Shown: positions 15,711 to 25,145, numbered from the stretch's first letter. The stretch is DNA of 57,492 bases from Alphaproteobacteria bacterium (GCA_018823905.1 JAHJHL010000207.1:1-57492), one strand, 5' to 3'. The notes: generated by a model from the letters alone, not told the origin. A program made the numbers and translations.

Positions 15711-16388
15711 ATGCCCGACCCGATACCCGTAGCGAGTTCCTACACGCCAGCGGCAGGATATCACTTCCTGACGCCCTTTTATGATTTCGGCGTCGCGGTG
15801 ACCACGCGCGAGCGCGTGTGGCGCGACCGTCTCGTCCACCATATGGCGCTCGCCGAGGGTGACGTCATTCTCGACATCGGCTCGGGTACGGGAAATCTCG
15901 CGCTGGCGATCTCCCGCCATAGCCGGGACGTCCACTATCTTGGTATCGACCCCGACGAGGCTGCGACGCAAATTGCCCGAAGCAAGACCGCGCAGATTGT
16001 TCCACCGCCGGAGTTTCGAGTTGGCTTTTTCGCGGCTTCGGCGATCGATGACTGGCCCTCGCCTGCCAAGATAGCGATCTGCCTCGTCCTTCATCAGGTC
16101 GGGCTTGAGGAAAAGGCACGTCTGCTACGTGAGGCCTGGCAGGTGGTCGCGCCCGGCGGCAAACTCTATGTCGCCGACTATGGGGAACAGCGCAGCCGCC
16201 TAATGAGGCTATTGTTTCGCCTGACGATCCAGCAACTCGATGGCGTCCAAGACACCCAGCCCAATGCCGATGGATTGCTCCCGGTGCTGATGAGAGAGGC
16301 CGGCTTTCGCGATGTTCGCGAACTTGAGACGTTTCGCACGCCAACCGGTGCGATCGTCATCATCGAAGCCGGCAAGCCCCGGACCTAG
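15711..16388 (+). CDS. Class I SAM-dependent methyltransferase, intact copy
   Basis: 225 aa from the ATG at 15711, with AAAGGAG upstream. Motif I is VILDIGSGTGNLALAI; the acidic end of the next strand is LGIDPDEAA. Then come SPAKIAICLVLHQVGLEEK (motif IV-like) and VVAPGGKLYVADYGEQRS. It is of the UbiE/Methyltransf_11 group. The substrate cannot be inferred. A second, interrupted copy at 44821-45480 shares HQ, GEQRS, LDGV and PTG-I segments in the same order and again follows an AraC gene. It lies 129 bases after the AraC gene and before the Cu+ ATPase. Confidence 0.87.
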   Translation: MPDPIPVASSYTPAAGYHFLTPFYDFGVAVTTRERVWRDRLVHHMALAEGDVILDIGSGTGNLALAISRHSRDVHYLGIDPDEAATQIARSKTAQIVPPPEFRVGFFAASAIDDWPSPAKIAICLVLHQVGLEEKARLLREAWQVVAPGGKLYVADYGEQRSRLMRLLFRLTIQQLDGVQDTQPNADGLLPVLMREAGFRDVRELETFRTPTGAIVIIEAGKPRT

Positions 16389-16553
16389 CCGCACGGGGCA
16401 AAGAAAATCCAAGGGATAACCCCCGTTCTTGCGTATCAATAGGAGCGGCTCCATTCTGGAACCGCCAGGAAAGACGCCATCGGCGAACTCGACCGGTGGC
16501 GTTCGGACGGCCCCGCCATCAGGCAGCATCAAACATGTACGGGAGCGGCGACG

Positions 16554-18875
16554 GTGCACGATCATCAGGGCGCGGAAAAAGGCAGCGGGAGCACGACCGA
16601 TCCAGTCTGCGGCATGACGGTCGACCCGGCCACCACGCCTCACATTGCGACGCACGGCGGCGAACATCTTTATTTTTGCAGCGCAGGCTGCCTCGCAAAG
16701 TTCGAGGCCGATCCCGATCGCTATGCTGTAAAACGCGAGCCGGCCGCAGCCGATGCGCCCGAGGGCGCCATCTGGACCTGCCCGATGCATCCCGAAATCC
16801 AGCAGGCCGGTCCCGGAAGCTGCCCCATCTGTGGCATGGCACTTGAGCCTGTCATGCCGACCGCATCGGACGGCCCCAGCGAAGAATATCGCGATATGCG
16901 GCGACGCTTCTGGATCGGACTCCTTCTCGCCTTTCCCGTCGTCGCGCTCGAAATGGGCGGCCATCTTACGGGCCTCCAACAATATGTCGGTCGCCAGACG
17001 AGCAACTGGATTCAGATGCTGCTCGCGACCCCCGTCGTTCTCTGGGCGGGCTGGCCCTTCTTCGAGCGCGCCTGGCTCTCGATCCGCAACAAGAGCCTCA
17101 ACATGTTCACCCTCATTGCGATGGGTACGGGGGTCGCGTGGGGCTACAGCATGATCGCGGCGATCGCCCCGCAAATCTTCCCGGCCGCCTTTCGCGCGGC
17201 CGACGGCTCGGTCGCGGTCTATTTCGAGGCCGCCGCGGTCATCACGGTGCTGGTGCTGCTCGGGCAGGTGCTCGAACTCAGGGCGCGCGAGACGACGAGC
17301 GGAGCGATCCGTGCGCTCCTCGACCTCACGCCCAAGCTCGCCCGGCGCGTCCGCAGCGACGGGAGCGACGAGGAGGTCGCGCTCGAGGACGTCGCTGTTG
17401 GCGACATGCTGCGTATCCGCCCGGGCGAAAAAGTCCCGGTCGATGGCATCATCCTCGAAGGCCGCGGAACGGTCGACGAGTCGTTGGTCACGGGCGAGTC
17501 GATGCCGGTCACCAAGGAAGCCGGCGCGGCGCTCATCGGCGGGACGATCAACCAGACCGGCGGCCTGCTCATGCGCAGCGAGAAGGTCGGGCGCGACACG
17601 ATGCTCGCCCGGATCGTACAGATGGTCGCCGACGCGCAGCGCAGCCGGGCGCCGATCCAGCGTCTTGCCGATACCGTTTCAGGCTGGTTCGTGCCCGGCG
17701 TCATCGTCTTCGCCATTGCCGCTTTCGTCGTCTGGTCGCTTCTCGGCCCTGCGCCCGCCATGGCCTATGGTCTGATCGCGGCCGTCTCGGTGCTGATCAT
17801 CGCCTGCCCATGCGCGCTCGGCCTCGCAACGCCGATGTCGATCATGGTCGGCGTGGGGCGCGGCGCCGAAGCCGGTGTGCTGATCAAGAATGCCGAGGCG
17901 CTTGAACGGATGGAGAAGGTCGACACGCTCGTCGTCGACAAGACCGGGACGCTGACCGAAGGCAAGCCCTCGGTCGTCGCCATTGAAGTCGCGGACGGCT
18001 TCGAGGAGCAGGACCTCCTCCGGATTGCCGCGAGCCTCGAGCGCAGCAGCGAACATCCATTGGCGGCCGCGATCGTCAAGGCGGCCGAAGACCGGGGCCT
18101 CGCGCTCGTTGAGCCATCGGGAGTCGACCAGCCGGTCGGCAAGGGCATCGTCGGCGCCATCGACGACAAGGCGATCGTCCTCGGCAATGCGAACTTTCTC
18201 GAAGAATATGACGTCGATCTGGGCGCGCTCACCGAGGCGGCCGACCGCCTTCGCGGAGACGGTGCGACCGCGATCTACATCGCGGTCAACGGCAAGGCCG
18301 CAGGCGTCATCGCCATCGCCGATCCGGTCAAGGAGACGACGGGCGAGGCGCTTGCGGCGCTGCGCGAAGCTGGAATCAAGGTCATCATGCTCACTGGAGA
18401 CAATCGCGTCACCGCCGAGGCGATCGCGCGGCGCCTCGGCATCGACGACGTCGAAGCCGATGTCCTCCCCGACCAAAAGAGCGCGGTCGTCCAGCGGCTG
18501 CGCGAGCAAGGCCGGATCGTCGCCATGGCAGGCGACGGGGTCAACGACGCTCCCGCGCTCGCCGCCGCCGACGTCGGCATCGCGATGGGCTCGGGAACCG
18601 ATGTCGCCATCGAGAGCGCGGGCATCACGCTACTGCGCGGCGACCTATTGGGCATCGTGCGGGCGCGGCACCTCAGCCATGCGACGATGGCGAACATCCG
18701 CCAGAATCTTTTCTTCGCCTTCGCCTATAATGTGGCGGGCATACCCGTGGCGGCGGGCGTACTTTATCCGATCTTCGGGCTGCTGTTGTCGCCGATCATC
18801 GCCGCCGCCGCGATGGCGCTCTCGTCCGTCAGCGTCATTGCCAATTCGCTGCGGCTGCGCTTTGCCAAAATCTAA
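16554..18875 (+). CDS. Cu(I)-translocating P1B-type ATPase with YHS and metal-binding domains
   Basis: 773 aa from a GTG at 16554 (GGGAG upstream). Order of parts: a YHS-type domain ([20 protein letters not shown], then [19 protein letters not shown]); a heavy-metal-binding domain ([20 protein letters not shown], then GMALEP); membrane helices; actuator TGES ([12 protein letters not shown]); the ion-site CPC in [13 protein letters not shown]; phosphorylation [31 protein letters not shown] hinge; and the C-terminal helices with [15 protein letters not shown]. The CPC and the N/YN-M-SS helices class it as a Cu+/Ag+ exporter (P1B-1). Its N-terminal YHS plus HMBD pair replaces the usual HMA domains, as in SilP/CopF-like pumps. 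It exports cytosolic copper to the periplasm, where CopA and Cus act. Confidence 0.95.
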   Translation: MHDHQGAEKGSGSTTDPVCGMTVDPATTPHIATHGGEHLYFCSAGCLAKFEADPDRYAVKREPAAADAPEGAIWTCPMHPEIQQAGPGSCPICGMALEPVMPTASDGPSEEYRDMRRRFWIGLLLAFPVVALEMGGHLTGLQQYVGRQTSNWIQMLLATPVVLWAGWPFFERAWLSIRNKSLNMFTLIAMGTGVAWGYSMIAAIAPQIFPAAFRAADGSVAVYFEAAAVITVLVLLGQVLELRARETTSGAIRALLDLTPKLARRVRSDGSDEEVALEDVAVGDMLRIRPGEKVPVDGIILEGRGTVDESLVTGESMPVTKEAGAALIGGTINQTGGLLMRSEKVGRDTMLARIVQMVADAQRSRAPIQRLADTVSGWFVPGVIVFAIAAFVVWSLLGPAPAMAYGLIAAVSVLIIACPCALGLATPMSIMVGVGRGAEAGVLIKNAEALERMEKVDTLVVDKTGTLTEGKPSVVAIEVADGFEEQDLLRIAASLERSSEHPLAAAIVKAAEDRGLALVEPSGVDQPVGKGIVGAIDDKAIVLGNANFLEEYDVDLGALTEAADRLRGDGATAIYIAVNGKAAGVIAIADPVKETTGEALAALREAGIKVIMLTGDNRVTAEAIARRLGIDDVEADVLPDQKSAVVQRLREQGRIVAMAGDGVNDAPALAAADVGIAMGSGTDVAIESAGITLLRGDLLGIVRARHLSHATMANIRQNLFFAFAYNVAGIPVAAGVLYPIFGLLLSPIIAAAAMALSSVSVIANSLRLRFAKI

Positions 18876-18927
18876 TCGAAACCGCCGAAGACACTCGTGA
18901 AGTGCAGACGCAACAAGGGGAAATGAT

Positions 18928-19404
18928 ATGAGACGACTGACGATTACAGCGATAGCATCGGGAATGCTGGTGGCCGTCCCGGCTCAGGCAATCGAGCCTG
19001 CGGATTATCAAGGTGTTGCTGCAGCGCTCGCGCAATATAAATCAGCGATGGAAAAGCGGGACCTGACCGGAGTCGAGGCACTCTTCGCGCCAGACGGCCA
19101 GATATTCGAGTCGGGCGGCGTCGAAGGGAATTTCGCCCATTATCGCGACCATCATCTCGGTCCCGAACTCAAGGAGTTCAAATCCTTCATCTTCCGCAAC
19201 TACAAGATTTCCGTTCGGAGCGAAGGCGATGTAGCAATCGCGACCGAGACCTACAGCTTCTCGATCGTGCTCGGGAGCGGCGAGACAATCGAACGGGATG
19301 GCGTCGCTACGAGCGTCCTCAAACGGGAAAACGGAAAGTGGCAGATTTTCAATCTGCACAGCTCCTCAAGAAAGCCCAAGGTCCGGCCGACGGGCGGCGC
19401 CTGA
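18928..19404 (+). CDS. Secreted NTF2-like (DUF4440/SnoaL-type) protein, copy 1
   Basis: 158 aa with a signal peptide (MRRLTITAIASGMLVAVPAQA). The mature part is NTF2-like: VAAALAQYKSAMEKRDLTGV, then FAPDGQIFESGGVEGNFAHY, DHHLGPEL and a C-terminal KRENGKWQIFNLHSSSRKP. A paralogue at 31246-31737 shares the FESGG, GHHL/DHHLG and WQIvhiHwSS blocks and also follows a copper exporter. It lies 52 bases after the Cu ATPase, probably in the same unit. The NTF2 fold is a general ligand pocket; no catalytic residue can be assigned. A periplasmic copper-related role is inferred from the repeated context. AAGGGG before the ATG is the ribosome binding site. Confidence 0.8.
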   Translation: MRRLTITAIASGMLVAVPAQAIEPADYQGVAAALAQYKSAMEKRDLTGVEALFAPDGQIFESGGVEGNFAHYRDHHLGPELKEFKSFIFRNYKISVRSEGDVAIATETYSFSIVLGSGETIERDGVATSVLKRENGKWQIFNLHSSSRKPKVRPTGGA

Positions 19405-19656
19405 CCGGGTGAAGAAAGGGATCACCCCGGGGCTCGCAGGCCAAGCACATCCTTCCGGCCTCGCCGAGCCCGCGCCCGAACGAAGCGCATGAGTCCGATC
19501 GAGAGTGGGCGCCCGGAAATGCCTCTACGCGGCAAGCGCCGAAACCACCTGCCTCTTTTGCGACAAGTGAAAACGCGTTGCGGTGCGTATCACCTATGAG
19601 CAGCGTTTGCATCGCGTTCGGCTTCACAGCTCAACGCCTGTTTTTGAGGGAGATAG

Positions 19657-20289
19657 ATGATGGAGCATTTTCGAAACTTCGATTTCCGGAAGCATATGCC
19701 AAGCTTGGTGTTCACGCTCGTGGCAGTTGCCTTCATAGCTGGCGCTGGAGCAATCACCGTTTATCTCGGCCTGTATAACATTGCCGCTGACGCACCTCAT
19801 AGCCGGATGACTTACAGCGTCATGGAAACATTCAGGGAGCGATCCATCGCAGCCCGGTCCGGATCGATCGCGGTGCCGACAGATTTGGCGGCTCCGGCTC
19901 GAATTGCATCGGGCGCCGGACTTTACACGGAGATGTGCAGCGGCTGTCATCTGGCGCCCGGAATGGAAAAAACCGAGATGAGTCAGGGGCTGTATCCGCA
20001 GGCACCCATCCTGTTTAAAGGTTCGAATCGTTCGGCTTCGGAGCAATTCTGGATCATCAAGCATGGAATCAAGATGACCGCTATGCCGGCGTGGGGGAAG
20101 ACGCATGACGATCGTCTTATCTGGGATATGGTCGCGTTTGTCCGAAAACTCCCCGGCCTGTCGCCGGCACAGTATCAGGCTATGACGCAGGATCCGCCAA
20201 TGGACCATGACGCGATGATGAAGGGCATGACCGAGGCTGAAGGCGCGAGTCAGGAACCAAGTGGGGCGGGCGAACACGCTGGGCACTGA
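19657..20289 (+). CDS. Membrane-anchored cytochrome c with His/Met-rich tail
   Basis: 210 aa. A basic start and one helix (PSLVFTLVAVAFIAGAGAIT) act as signal anchor. The haem site CSGCH is at residues 106-110 (LYTEMCSGCHLAPGM), with the likely distal Met in TAMPAWGKTHDD. The tail (DPPMDHDAMMKGMTEAEGAS, then GEHAGH) is Met/His-rich like the copper lipoproteins. GGGAG lies before the ATG at 19657. It follows the Cu ATPase and NTF2-like genes and is probably a small periplasmic electron carrier tuned to this locus, for instance a partner of CopA oxidation chemistry (inference). It belongs to the class I cytochrome c fold; no oxidase subunits are near. Confidence 0.85.
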   Translation: MMEHFRNFDFRKHMPSLVFTLVAVAFIAGAGAITVYLGLYNIAADAPHSRMTYSVMETFRERSIAARSGSIAVPTDLAAPARIASGAGLYTEMCSGCHLAPGMEKTEMSQGLYPQAPILFKGSNRSASEQFWIIKHGIKMTAMPAWGKTHDDRLIWDMVAFVRKLPGLSPAQYQAMTQDPPMDHDAMMKGMTEAEGASQEPSGAGEHAGH

Positions 20290-20467
20290 CGTCATCGACA
20301 ATCATACAGCGCCGGCGTGAATCGAGACGTTCCGACCTCCGACATTCCCCTACTTTGCCGGTGAGACGGAAGGTTTCGACTTTCGCTACGGGCCGGAGCG
20401 AGCGAATTGTCTTGGCGCAGCTAGTCTCAGGTGGAAAACAGCAATTCGGAATGGATCTAGCGGGACT

Positions 20468-21751
20468 ATGCACATGGAGAGCGACCTTGTCCGCGAACTG
20501 ATTGAGCGCTGGCGCGGCGATCCCGGCTCGACCTATCAAAGCTGGTTCCTATGGGAGGAACGACTGAAGAATTTTCGTTCGATCAGAAGAGGAATCTCGC
20601 AGGTCGTCGCCGAAATCGAGGCCGGCACCTTCGGAGCGGCATATCGGGGTTCGTCATTGGAGATCATTGTTCATTCGGTCGCCGAGCAACGACAGATTTT
20701 CAAAGGTGCGGATCATGCATTCTTGTGGAAGCCCAAACTCAGAATCCCCGACATCTACGAGAACGCCGACAATCAACGAGCCTTTGGCAGACTTCTTCAC
20801 CATTGCTCCTGCTGCGATACTGCGGAAGAAGTCGTCGCCGGGATCCACGCAATCGATAGACAGAAGATTAAAGGGTTGGGTCCCGCGGTAGCCAATCTTC
20901 TCTATTTTCTGCATCCCACTCTTGTGCCTCCCTTCAATACGGCAATCGTCAAGGGCTACAACGCGGTGACGGGTGCCAATGTGAAGCTCGGCAGTTGGGA
21001 GCATTTCCTCACCATGCGCGCGGGCATTCTCGATCTCAACGACCGCTACCGTGATCTTCTCTCCAACGACTTGGGGGCCGTTGGCGGGCTGCTGTTCGAT
21101 ATCGGATCGGGAAGGTTTCCGGCCCCGCCGCGCAGTGATTCGACCGAAAACGCTCGCGACTGGACTGCCATGCTGGACGAAACGCGCGCGCAGGCACAAA
21201 AGCTCGACAAGGCTGTTGCAAATCAGAAAGAGAGCGACCGGACGCACGGCGAAATCCAATCCTGGCTTCGCGATCTCGGGCTTGCACTGGGATATGACGT
21301 TTGGATAGCGGCAAACGACCGGGGGCGCCTTCATGAGGGCTTGCCGCTCGGTTCTCGATGTCTCGATAGCTTGCCGCATGCCATCGCAACCGCCCAGGGA
21401 AGCGATGCAATAAGGCTGATCGACGTTCTTTGGCTCGAGCACTCGACCGCTATGGTCGCGGCGGCATTCGAAGTAGAGCATTCGACATCCATTTATTCCG
21501 GAATTGTCCGCATGCTCGATCTCGCCCTGAGCAGCGAGAATCTTCATTTATCGACGGCACTTTTCCTTGTTGCACCTGACGCCCGAGAAGCAGATGTCCG
21601 CGCCCAGCTCCGACGCCCGGCATTCAGCCGGATCGGAGACCTCGACATCTCCTACCTGCCGTATAGCGAACTCGAGCGGCACCAGACCGCCATCGCCCGC
21701 TTCGGATCGGGTCTGAAGGCGATTAAGGCGATTGCGCATCAATTGCCTTGA
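20468..21751 (+). CDS. Unrecognised protein with HhH-like and PD-(D/E)XK nuclease-like regions
   Basis: 427 aa (ATG at 20468 or 20474), cytoplasmic, no signal or membrane helix. Residues about 130-160 (RQKIKGLGPAVANLLYFLHP) look like a helix-hairpin-helix DNA-binding element. A Lys/Gln/Glu-rich helical linker sits near 245-270. The C-terminal part has IRLIDVLWLEHST at about 315-327 and AAFEVEHSTSIYSGIVRM at about 330-347, the D...ExE/H pattern of restriction-type nucleases that read as ID-v-W then FEVEHST. It stands alone, with no methyltransferase or helicase beside it, between a cytochrome gene and a divergent-side TonB receptor. It may be an orphan restriction or defence nuclease. The fold assignment is by pattern only. 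Confidence 0.6.
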   Translation: MHMESDLVRELIERWRGDPGSTYQSWFLWEERLKNFRSIRRGISQVVAEIEAGTFGAAYRGSSLEIIVHSVAEQRQIFKGADHAFLWKPKLRIPDIYENADNQRAFGRLLHHCSCCDTAEEVVAGIHAIDRQKIKGLGPAVANLLYFLHPTLVPPFNTAIVKGYNAVTGANVKLGSWEHFLTMRAGILDLNDRYRDLLSNDLGAVGGLLFDIGSGRFPAPPRSDSTENARDWTAMLDETRAQAQKLDKAVANQKESDRTHGEIQSWLRDLGLALGYDVWIAANDRGRLHEGLPLGSRCLDSLPHAIATAQGSDAIRLIDVLWLEHSTAMVAAAFEVEHSTSIYSGIVRMLDLALSSENLHLSTALFLVAPDAREADVRAQLRRPAFSRIGDLDISYLPYSELERHQTAIARFGSGLKAIKAIAHQLP

Positions 21752-22066
21752 GGCTCCGAAAACAGGGTTCCGTTCCAAACCAATCGACCATTGCATCGTT
21801 GCGATGTTCGCGGGGCTCGAAAGACACATAAATTTCGCGCGCTGCAGGCGTTCAGGATCAGACTGCTCTGATCTGCTCGTGGAAATCGCCCTGACCCGCT
21901 CAGCGTCCCATCGTCCTTGTTCCCGATGTGGCCATGCGACAGCGCCCCTGGAGTGACGAGCATACGATGACCTGCGTCCAGAAGAGATATTCCTCCCGGG
22001 CACGTTAGCGCCCGGGAGGACCGACGGCCGTAGGGGTGCCGCCGGGGACCTCGCAGAACGAGGAGC
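21752..22066. other. Gene-free stretch between nuclease-like gene and TonB receptor
   Basis: 315 bases between two convergent genes. No open frame here has a recognisable product or ribosome binding site. No strong hairpin with a T tract was found. Short C/G-rich dyads occur near 22002-22022 (CGGGC and GCCCGGG), which could end transcription of one of the two genes, but evidence is weak. Confidence 0.45.
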
Positions 22067-24181
22067 TCAGAAGAAATAGCGCAGCTGCAGGCCGTACTGA
22101 CGCGGCTCGCCGTAGATGTAGAGCGGCAGGGTCGGATTCGAAACACCGGTCGCGTCCGTCCCGATCGTGCTGTAGCTCACATATCGCTCGTCGGTCAGGT
22201 TTCGGCCATAAAGCGCAATTTCCCAAACCTCGCTCCCAGGCTGCCATGCAACACGACCGTTGACGAGTGTCGTAGCGTTTCCTGAGAAGAGCGGATTGTT
22301 GTTTGGCTTGAAAAAGACGCTGTCGCGCCATGACACATCGGTCCGCAATGACAGTGTTCCATCTCCAAGTGGTGCCTTATATTCGCCGCCAAGAGTGACG
22401 TTCCATTGCGGCGCATTCGGCAGGCGGTTGCCCCTGAGGCTTCCGCCAACATCATCAAAATAGACGTCGTAGCGGGCATCGAGATAAGCGATCGTCGATG
22501 TGAGCGTCAGCCGATCAAGCGGGCGCGCCATGAGCTCCGCCTCGACCCCCTTGATTGTCGCCTTGCCGGCATTGGTCGTGCTGGCGACGCCATTATTATA
22601 TTCGACCACCTGAAGATTGGTATAATCATAATAGAAGGCCGAGAAGTTTGCCCGAAGCCGCCGGTCGAGGAGGGTCGATTTCAGGCCCACCTCATAGCTC
22701 CAAACATATTCAGGAAGAAAGGGCCGCCCGTCGCCCAGCTGGAATCCGCCCGATTTGAACCCGCGGGTTGCCGATGCATAAACCATGACATCAGCGGCAA
22801 CGTCGTAATCGATCCCGATTTTTGGAGTCCAGGCGGTCCAGGATGATTTGGGCTGACCGGCATCGACCTGATTTCCGTTCAGCAATACCCGATATGCGAA
22901 ATCCTTTTTCTCGTAGGAGTATCGGAGCCCCCCGGTCAGTCGGAGGCGGTCGATGAGTTCGTAGCTCGCTTGACCGAAAAGCGCGAACGCGTTCGTCGTG
23001 TTGCTTTCCGGAATCGCGAGCCGACGGCTCGGCTCAATGATTCGTATTTCGTCATTGCCCTTTTCATTGAGATAGAAGGCTCCGACGATCCAGCGCAGCT
23101 TGTCCGCATCATTGTTGAGGAGTTGGAACTCCTGCGTGAAGCTGCGTGAGCGTTCGTAAAACTCGATATCGCGGAGGAAGAGGTCGGTTGAGTCGACGTC
23201 GAGCGCCTGAACGACCTTGCTCTTGCGCAGCGCAGTGATCGAGCGGACCGTAACCGGACCACCGTCCCAGTTCATCGTCGAGGAGACGCCCCAAGCATCG
23301 ACATCGTAACGCGGCAGACGGTCGAGCGCGGCTTCTTTGTCATTGGCTGGGATCGTTGCACCCGCATCGATGAAACCCTGTGGATAGAAGGGGCGGACAG
23401 AGCGCGCGCCGGTCTCGCGATCGCGGCTGGCATCCGCCCGCAGCACGATCTCAAGACGGTCGCTAGCGTCGATCGCAAGCGTCAATCGTCCGGCGAGATT
23501 GTCTTCATTCTGGTATCGCCGCCCCGAGACGATGTCGCGGTAGATGCCTTCGCGCTGGTTAGCGAGCAACGTGATGCGGCCCCGGACGCGTTCACCGAGC
23601 GGCCCAGAAATCGTCCCGCTGGCGGAGCGCTTCTCATAATTGCCGATAGTGAGTCCAAGCGTACCGCTCAGTTCGTCGGTCGGCATTTTGGAGATGATAT
23701 TGAGCGTGCCGCCCGCAGAGTTGCGACCAAAAAGTACGCCTTGTGGGCCGCGCAGCACCTCTATGCGTTCGACGTCGAACAAGTCTTGATAGCTCGTTGT
23801 GGGGCGCGAGATATAGACGCCGTCGTAATGAACCGTCGTGCTGGGGTCGGTTGCGACACCAAACGCGGAAGTCCCAATCCCGCGAATATTGATGATCGCC
23901 ATCGAATCGTTGGTAATCGAAACACCGGGAACGAAAAATTGCAGGTCTTCGACATTGGAAATCCCATTCGCGGTGAGCGCCTCGCCGGTCATCGCTGTGA
24001 CCGAGACGGGAACAGACTGCAAATTTTCCTCACGCTTCTCGGCGGTTACGATGATCTCGGCGAGGCCTTCCGACTGGGCTTCCTGAGCCTGCACGGGCAT
24101 TGTGAAAGCCATCGCGATCGCCGCTAGCGAGGTTCGTTGTATTGCACGCTTCTTTGACGCGCAGCAGTATCTATTATTCAT
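22067..24181 (-). CDS. TonB-dependent receptor, siderophore type
   Basis: 704 aa from the ATG at 24181 (GGGAAG upstream). The signal peptide (RTSLAAIAMAFTMPVQAQ) precedes a TonB box/plug: LAEIIVTAEKREENLQSVPV, SVTAMTGEALTANGI, INIRGIGTSAFG and VLRGPQGVLFGRNSAGGTLN. The barrel ends LYIYGEPRQYGLQLRYFF with a terminal Phe. The EIIVTAEKREENLQ...PVSV pattern is the common sphingomonad receptor type used for siderophores or aromatic/plant compounds. It is divergent from the cus operon, sharing a 271-base region. Substrate unknown. Confidence 0.9.
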   Translation of the reverse strand: MNNRYCCASKKRAIQRTSLAAIAMAFTMPVQAQEAQSEGLAEIIVTAEKREENLQSVPVSVTAMTGEALTANGISNVEDLQFFVPGVSITNDSMAIINIRGIGTSAFGVATDPSTTVHYDGVYISRPTTSYQDLFDVERIEVLRGPQGVLFGRNSAGGTLNIISKMPTDELSGTLGLTIGNYEKRSASGTISGPLGERVRGRITLLANQREGIYRDIVSGRRYQNEDNLAGRLTLAIDASDRLEIVLRADASRDRETGARSVRPFYPQGFIDAGATIPANDKEAALDRLPRYDVDAWGVSSTMNWDGGPVTVRSITALRKSKVVQALDVDSTDLFLRDIEFYERSRSFTQEFQLLNNDADKLRWIVGAFYLNEKGNDEIRIIEPSRRLAIPESNTTNAFALFGQASYELIDRLRLTGGLRYSYEKKDFAYRVLLNGNQVDAGQPKSSWTAWTPKIGIDYDVAADVMVYASATRGFKSGGFQLGDGRPFLPEYVWSYEVGLKSTLLDRRLRANFSAFYYDYTNLQVVEYNNGVASTTNAGKATIKGVEAELMARPLDRLTLTSTIAYLDARYDVYFDDVGGSLRGNRLPNAPQWNVTLGGEYKAPLGDGTLSLRTDVSWRDSVFFKPNNNPLFSGNATTLVNGRVAWQPGSEVWEIALYGRNLTDERYVSYSTIGTDATGVSNPTLPLYIYGEPRQYGLQLRYFF

Positions 24182-24452
24182 TATGCTTCCCCTGTTTCGA
24201 AGAACAGCGCAGTCGCGCAGCTCCAATGAGTTCGGGGAATTCGAGTACAAGTCATACATGCCCGGAAACCGCTATTTACGGCGTCCGGGTTCAAGCACCC
24301 AACATCCCCTACTGATATTGATTACGCACCAGGACGCCCCATCCCTCAAAAAATGATACAGAGGCCGTTAGCCCGAAGGAAATGGGACTCCCGATTTGTC
24401 CAGCTTGCCAGAAGAAGTTGACTTGGAATGCGCAGAGGATCATGCTTTGATC
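24182..24452. promoter_or_regulatory. Divergent region between TonB receptor and cus operon
   Basis: 271 bases. On the plus strand, CAT then CCCTCAAA at 24343-24350 repeats the element found before copC. It is about 104 bases upstream of the first cus-operon gene. An AT-rich stretch AAAAAATGATA follows it. No clear Fur box was seen for the receptor side. The regulatory reading is tentative. Confidence 0.35.
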
Positions 24453-24812
24453 ATGAAGCGCAGCTTCTCTTTCCTGCTCCTCCTCGGAGCCTTGTTGGGT
24501 CTTCTGGCTCAGGAAGCGGCGTTCGCTTCCGCGATGCCGATGCCCGACACGGCCATCGCCGCGTCGGCGATGCGCGACGAATGCGCGGAGATGATGGGCA
24601 TCGACACGTCGCAGGACAAAGGGCCCTGTCAGGGCCTGACGCTCGACTGCATCGCGAAAATGGGCTGCGCTTTGCCATTGGTGGTCACCACGCCCGCCGC
24701 GCCGCTGGTCGTCGCCCAGCGTCGACACGATCCGGTCGAACCGCTCGCGGCCACACGCCTCATTGGCCGCACCTTCGGGCCCGAGCCTGAACCCCCGCTA
24801 TCCCTCGGCTGA
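24453..24812 (+). CDS. Small secreted Cys/Met-containing protein, first gene of cus operon
   Basis: 119 aa from the ATG at 24453. A signal peptide (MKRSFSFLLLLGALLGLLAQ, ending FASA) leads a short mature domain with four Cys and several Met: MRDECAEMMGIDTSQ, GPCQGLTLDCIAKMGCALPL. The tail is Pro-rich (GPEPEPPLSLG). No named family was recognised. It precedes the efflux genes in the same direction and may be a periplasmic metal chaperone or sensor by context. The longer frame from 24396 has a poor N-terminus and is not favoured. Confidence 0.65.
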   Translation: MKRSFSFLLLLGALLGLLAQEAAFASAMPMPDTAIAASAMRDECAEMMGIDTSQDKGPCQGLTLDCIAKMGCALPLVVTTPAAPLVVAQRRHDPVEPLAATRLIGRTFGPEPEPPLSLG

Positions 24813-24820
24813 ATTGCGCG

Positions 24821-24847
24821 ATGCGCGCCGCTCAATGAGGCGCGCAT
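24821..24847 (+). terminator. Perfect 9-bp hairpin between the two leader genes of the cus operon
   Basis: ATGCGCGCC at 24821-24829 and GGCGCGCAT at 24839-24847 form a perfect stem with a 9-base loop, followed by TTCCTAGCTTTTC. It starts 8 bases after the stop of the first gene. The T run is short, so it may be a partial terminator or an mRNA-stability element that separates expression of the first gene from cusCBA. Confidence 0.45.
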
Positions 24848-24878
24848 TTCCTAGCTTTTCAATCGAGGAATTTCCAAA

Positions 24879-25145
24879 ATGAAAATAATATGGTTCGCCG
24901 CAGCGATTGCGGCCCCCGGCCTTGCCACGCCGACCTTCGCCCAGGAAAGGTCGAACGGCCATTATGAATGGCAGTCACGCCAGCTTCCCGGCCCGAACAA
25001 GTCCAAACGCTCGTTGCGGGTGCGTGTGTGGGTCAAGGGCGTGTCCGAACAGGACGCCCATCGTGATTGCGATATGATGCGGTCCGATGCCGCCGGTTGC
25101 ATGAAGATGGCATCCGGCAAACGCATGACGCACTCGAAAGTTTGA
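24879..25145 (+). CDS. Small secreted basic protein of the cus operon
   Basis: 88 aa. The signal peptide is MKIIWFAAAIAAPGLATPTF, cleaved after AFAQ-like TFAQ. The mature part is short and basic (LPGPNKSKRSLRVRVWVKGV), then DCDMMRSDAAGCMKMASGKR with two Cys and four Met. GAGGA lies before the ATG. It lies 59 bases before the TolC-family gene. No family was recognised; the DCDMM/GCMKM residues could hold a metal ion. A longer frame begins inside this gene (25067) but is in another phase and is the extended frame of the next gene. Confidence 0.65.
   Translation: MKIIWFAAAIAAPGLATPTFAQERSNGHYEWQSRQLPGPNKSKRSLRVRVWVKGVSEQDAHRDCDMMRSDAAGCMKMASGKRMTHSKV

Noticed and set aside
19642-19648. TTGAGGG before the cytochrome c gene as another copy of the CCCTCAA element
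   Set aside because: It overlaps the ribosome binding site GGGAG of the gene and is in the inverse direction, so it is better explained as an RBS.
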